Source: Nocardioides humi
Lineage (GTDB): Bacteria; Actinomycetota; Actinomycetes; Propionibacteriales; Nocardioidaceae
Assembly: GCF_006494775.1 (NCBI RefSeq)
Contig: NZ_CP041146.1
Location: 2,294,001 to 2,358,000 of the forward strand
Length of the DNA stretch: 64,000 bases
Direction: 5' to 3'
Made by a program: the position numbers and the translations under genes. Under the pieces are notes generated by a model that saw only the letters and a program-made list of their open reading frames with translations, did no database searches and was not told the origin of the DNA. Below, piece by piece: positions 63,554-64,000 of the stretch (positions are counted from its first letter, which is position 1; every line of letters starts with the position of its first letter).

Positions 63554-64000
63554 ATGCGAGTTCCGGTTTCAGTCGTGGCATGGGGTCTGGCGGGGGGACT
63601 CGTCTCCGCGACACTCGTCGCGCCGGCCACGGCATCCGCCAGCACGACGGCGGGGGCACAGGCCGCCGCGGCCTGCGTGCCGGCCAAGAACATCCAGGCC
63701 ATCATCGACGACTCGGGGTCCATGTCGGGGACCGACCCGACCCGGCTGCGCGTCCAGGCCATGAACCTGCTGATCGACGCGCTCGCCGCCTCCACGACCC
63801 TGGGCGCGACGGAGTTCGGCACCAGCGTGGCCGACGTCTTCGCGCCCGCCGCCGTCGGCCCCACCGCGCCGGCGATGAAGAACGCGCTCAACGCGGCCAT
63901 CCAGGCGGACAACGGCGCCACGGACTACAACCTCGCGTTCAGCACGGCGCGCGCGGTCAACCCGGGCGCGACGGCCCGGATCTTCCTGACCGACGGCGGC
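63554..64000 (+). CDS. Secreted VWA-domain protein (partial, runs off the window)
   Basis: Open from the ATG at 63554, with an AAGGGGATC ribosome-binding site, to the window end: 149 codons. A signal peptide (VAWGLAGGLVSATLVAPATASA) is followed by a VWA domain with an intact MIDAS opening IIDDSGSMSG near residue 52 and a later FLTDGG. Being exported, it is unrelated to the cytosolic VWA of the MoxR operon. Role unknown. Confidence 0.8.
   Translation, partial: MRVPVSVVAWGLAGGLVSATLVAPATASASTTAGAQAAAACVPAKNIQAIIDDSGSMSGTDPTRLRVQAMNLLIDALAASTTLGATEFGTSVADVFAPAAVGPTAPAMKNALNAAIQADNGATDYNLAFSTARAVNPGATARIFLTDGG

Overview
The window is chromosomal DNA from a high-GC actinomycete. Gene content suggests the family Nocardioidaceae, probably Nocardioides or a close relative: mycothiol-type enzymes, a bifunctional-type dCTP deaminase, an EtfD-like beta-oxidation oxidoreductase, KstR-type and IdeR/DtxR-type operators, SigE-type sigma factors, many GTG starts and 4-nt ATGA/GTGA gene overlaps. 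This is inferred from families and sequence style; no rRNA is present to confirm it.

Layout. 0-13 kb: an enoyl-CoA hydratase, a 50-residue Cys-rich protein, an SDR, a maleylpyruvate-isomerase-like protein, a secreted GH43-like protein, a large acyl-CoA dehydrogenase, a secreted PKD/propeller protein, an Rrf2 regulator, a KSI-like protein behind a KstR box, an FBP-domain protein, and DUF2461 and DUF3592 proteins. 13-17 kb: tRNA-Gly(CCC), an SGNH hydrolase, a SigE-type sigma factor with its coupled membrane partner, dcd, and an IdeR-boxed siderophore-interacting protein. 17-21 kb: a meta-cleavage lower-pathway operon (hydratase, acylating acetaldehyde dehydrogenase, aldolase) divergent from an IclR regulator. 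21-30 kb: a CocE/NonD hydrolase, a DUF4097 protein with an RHH regulator, an acyl-CoA ligase, and an EtfD-like Fe-S membrane oxidoreductase with a repeat-bearing tail. 30-41 kb: a secreted amidohydrolase-like protein, an M1-type lipoprotein peptidase, an alkanesulfonate (ssu) operon with a divergent LysR regulator, a KstR-boxed secreted propeller protein, and a shortened Ser/Thr kinase. 41-44 kb: an IS110-family element and a DUF1707 protein. 44-48 kb: a branched-chain 2-oxoacid dehydrogenase operon (E1alpha, E1beta, E2). 48-52.7 kb: a run of six membrane-anchored, mostly Pro-rich proteins. 52.7-55.3 kb: GntR, a holin-4 family protein, a low-MW phosphatase and 3-hydroxybutyryl-CoA dehydrogenase. 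55.3-64 kb: an alcohol-to-acyl-CoA module (NDMA-type alcohol dehydrogenase, MoxR, VWA, aldehyde dehydrogenase, AMP ligase) with a divergent activator that lacks the sigma-54 contact loop, then a truncated secreted VWA protein.

How it fits together. Much of the window is acyl-CoA metabolism. A shared TTAC-N6-GTAG operator precedes the enoyl-CoA hydratase, the acyl-CoA dehydrogenase and the EtfD-like gene, so one regulator may coordinate beta-oxidation and its route to the quinone pool. The alcohol/aldehyde cluster has its own pair of identical 17-bp operators.

Caveats. Ten single-base frameshifts in nine genes nearly all fall in C or G homopolymers. They look like sequence errors rather than pseudogenes, so the affected genes are annotated as restored coding regions. 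No CRISPR array, rRNA, prophage or classic defence island was seen.
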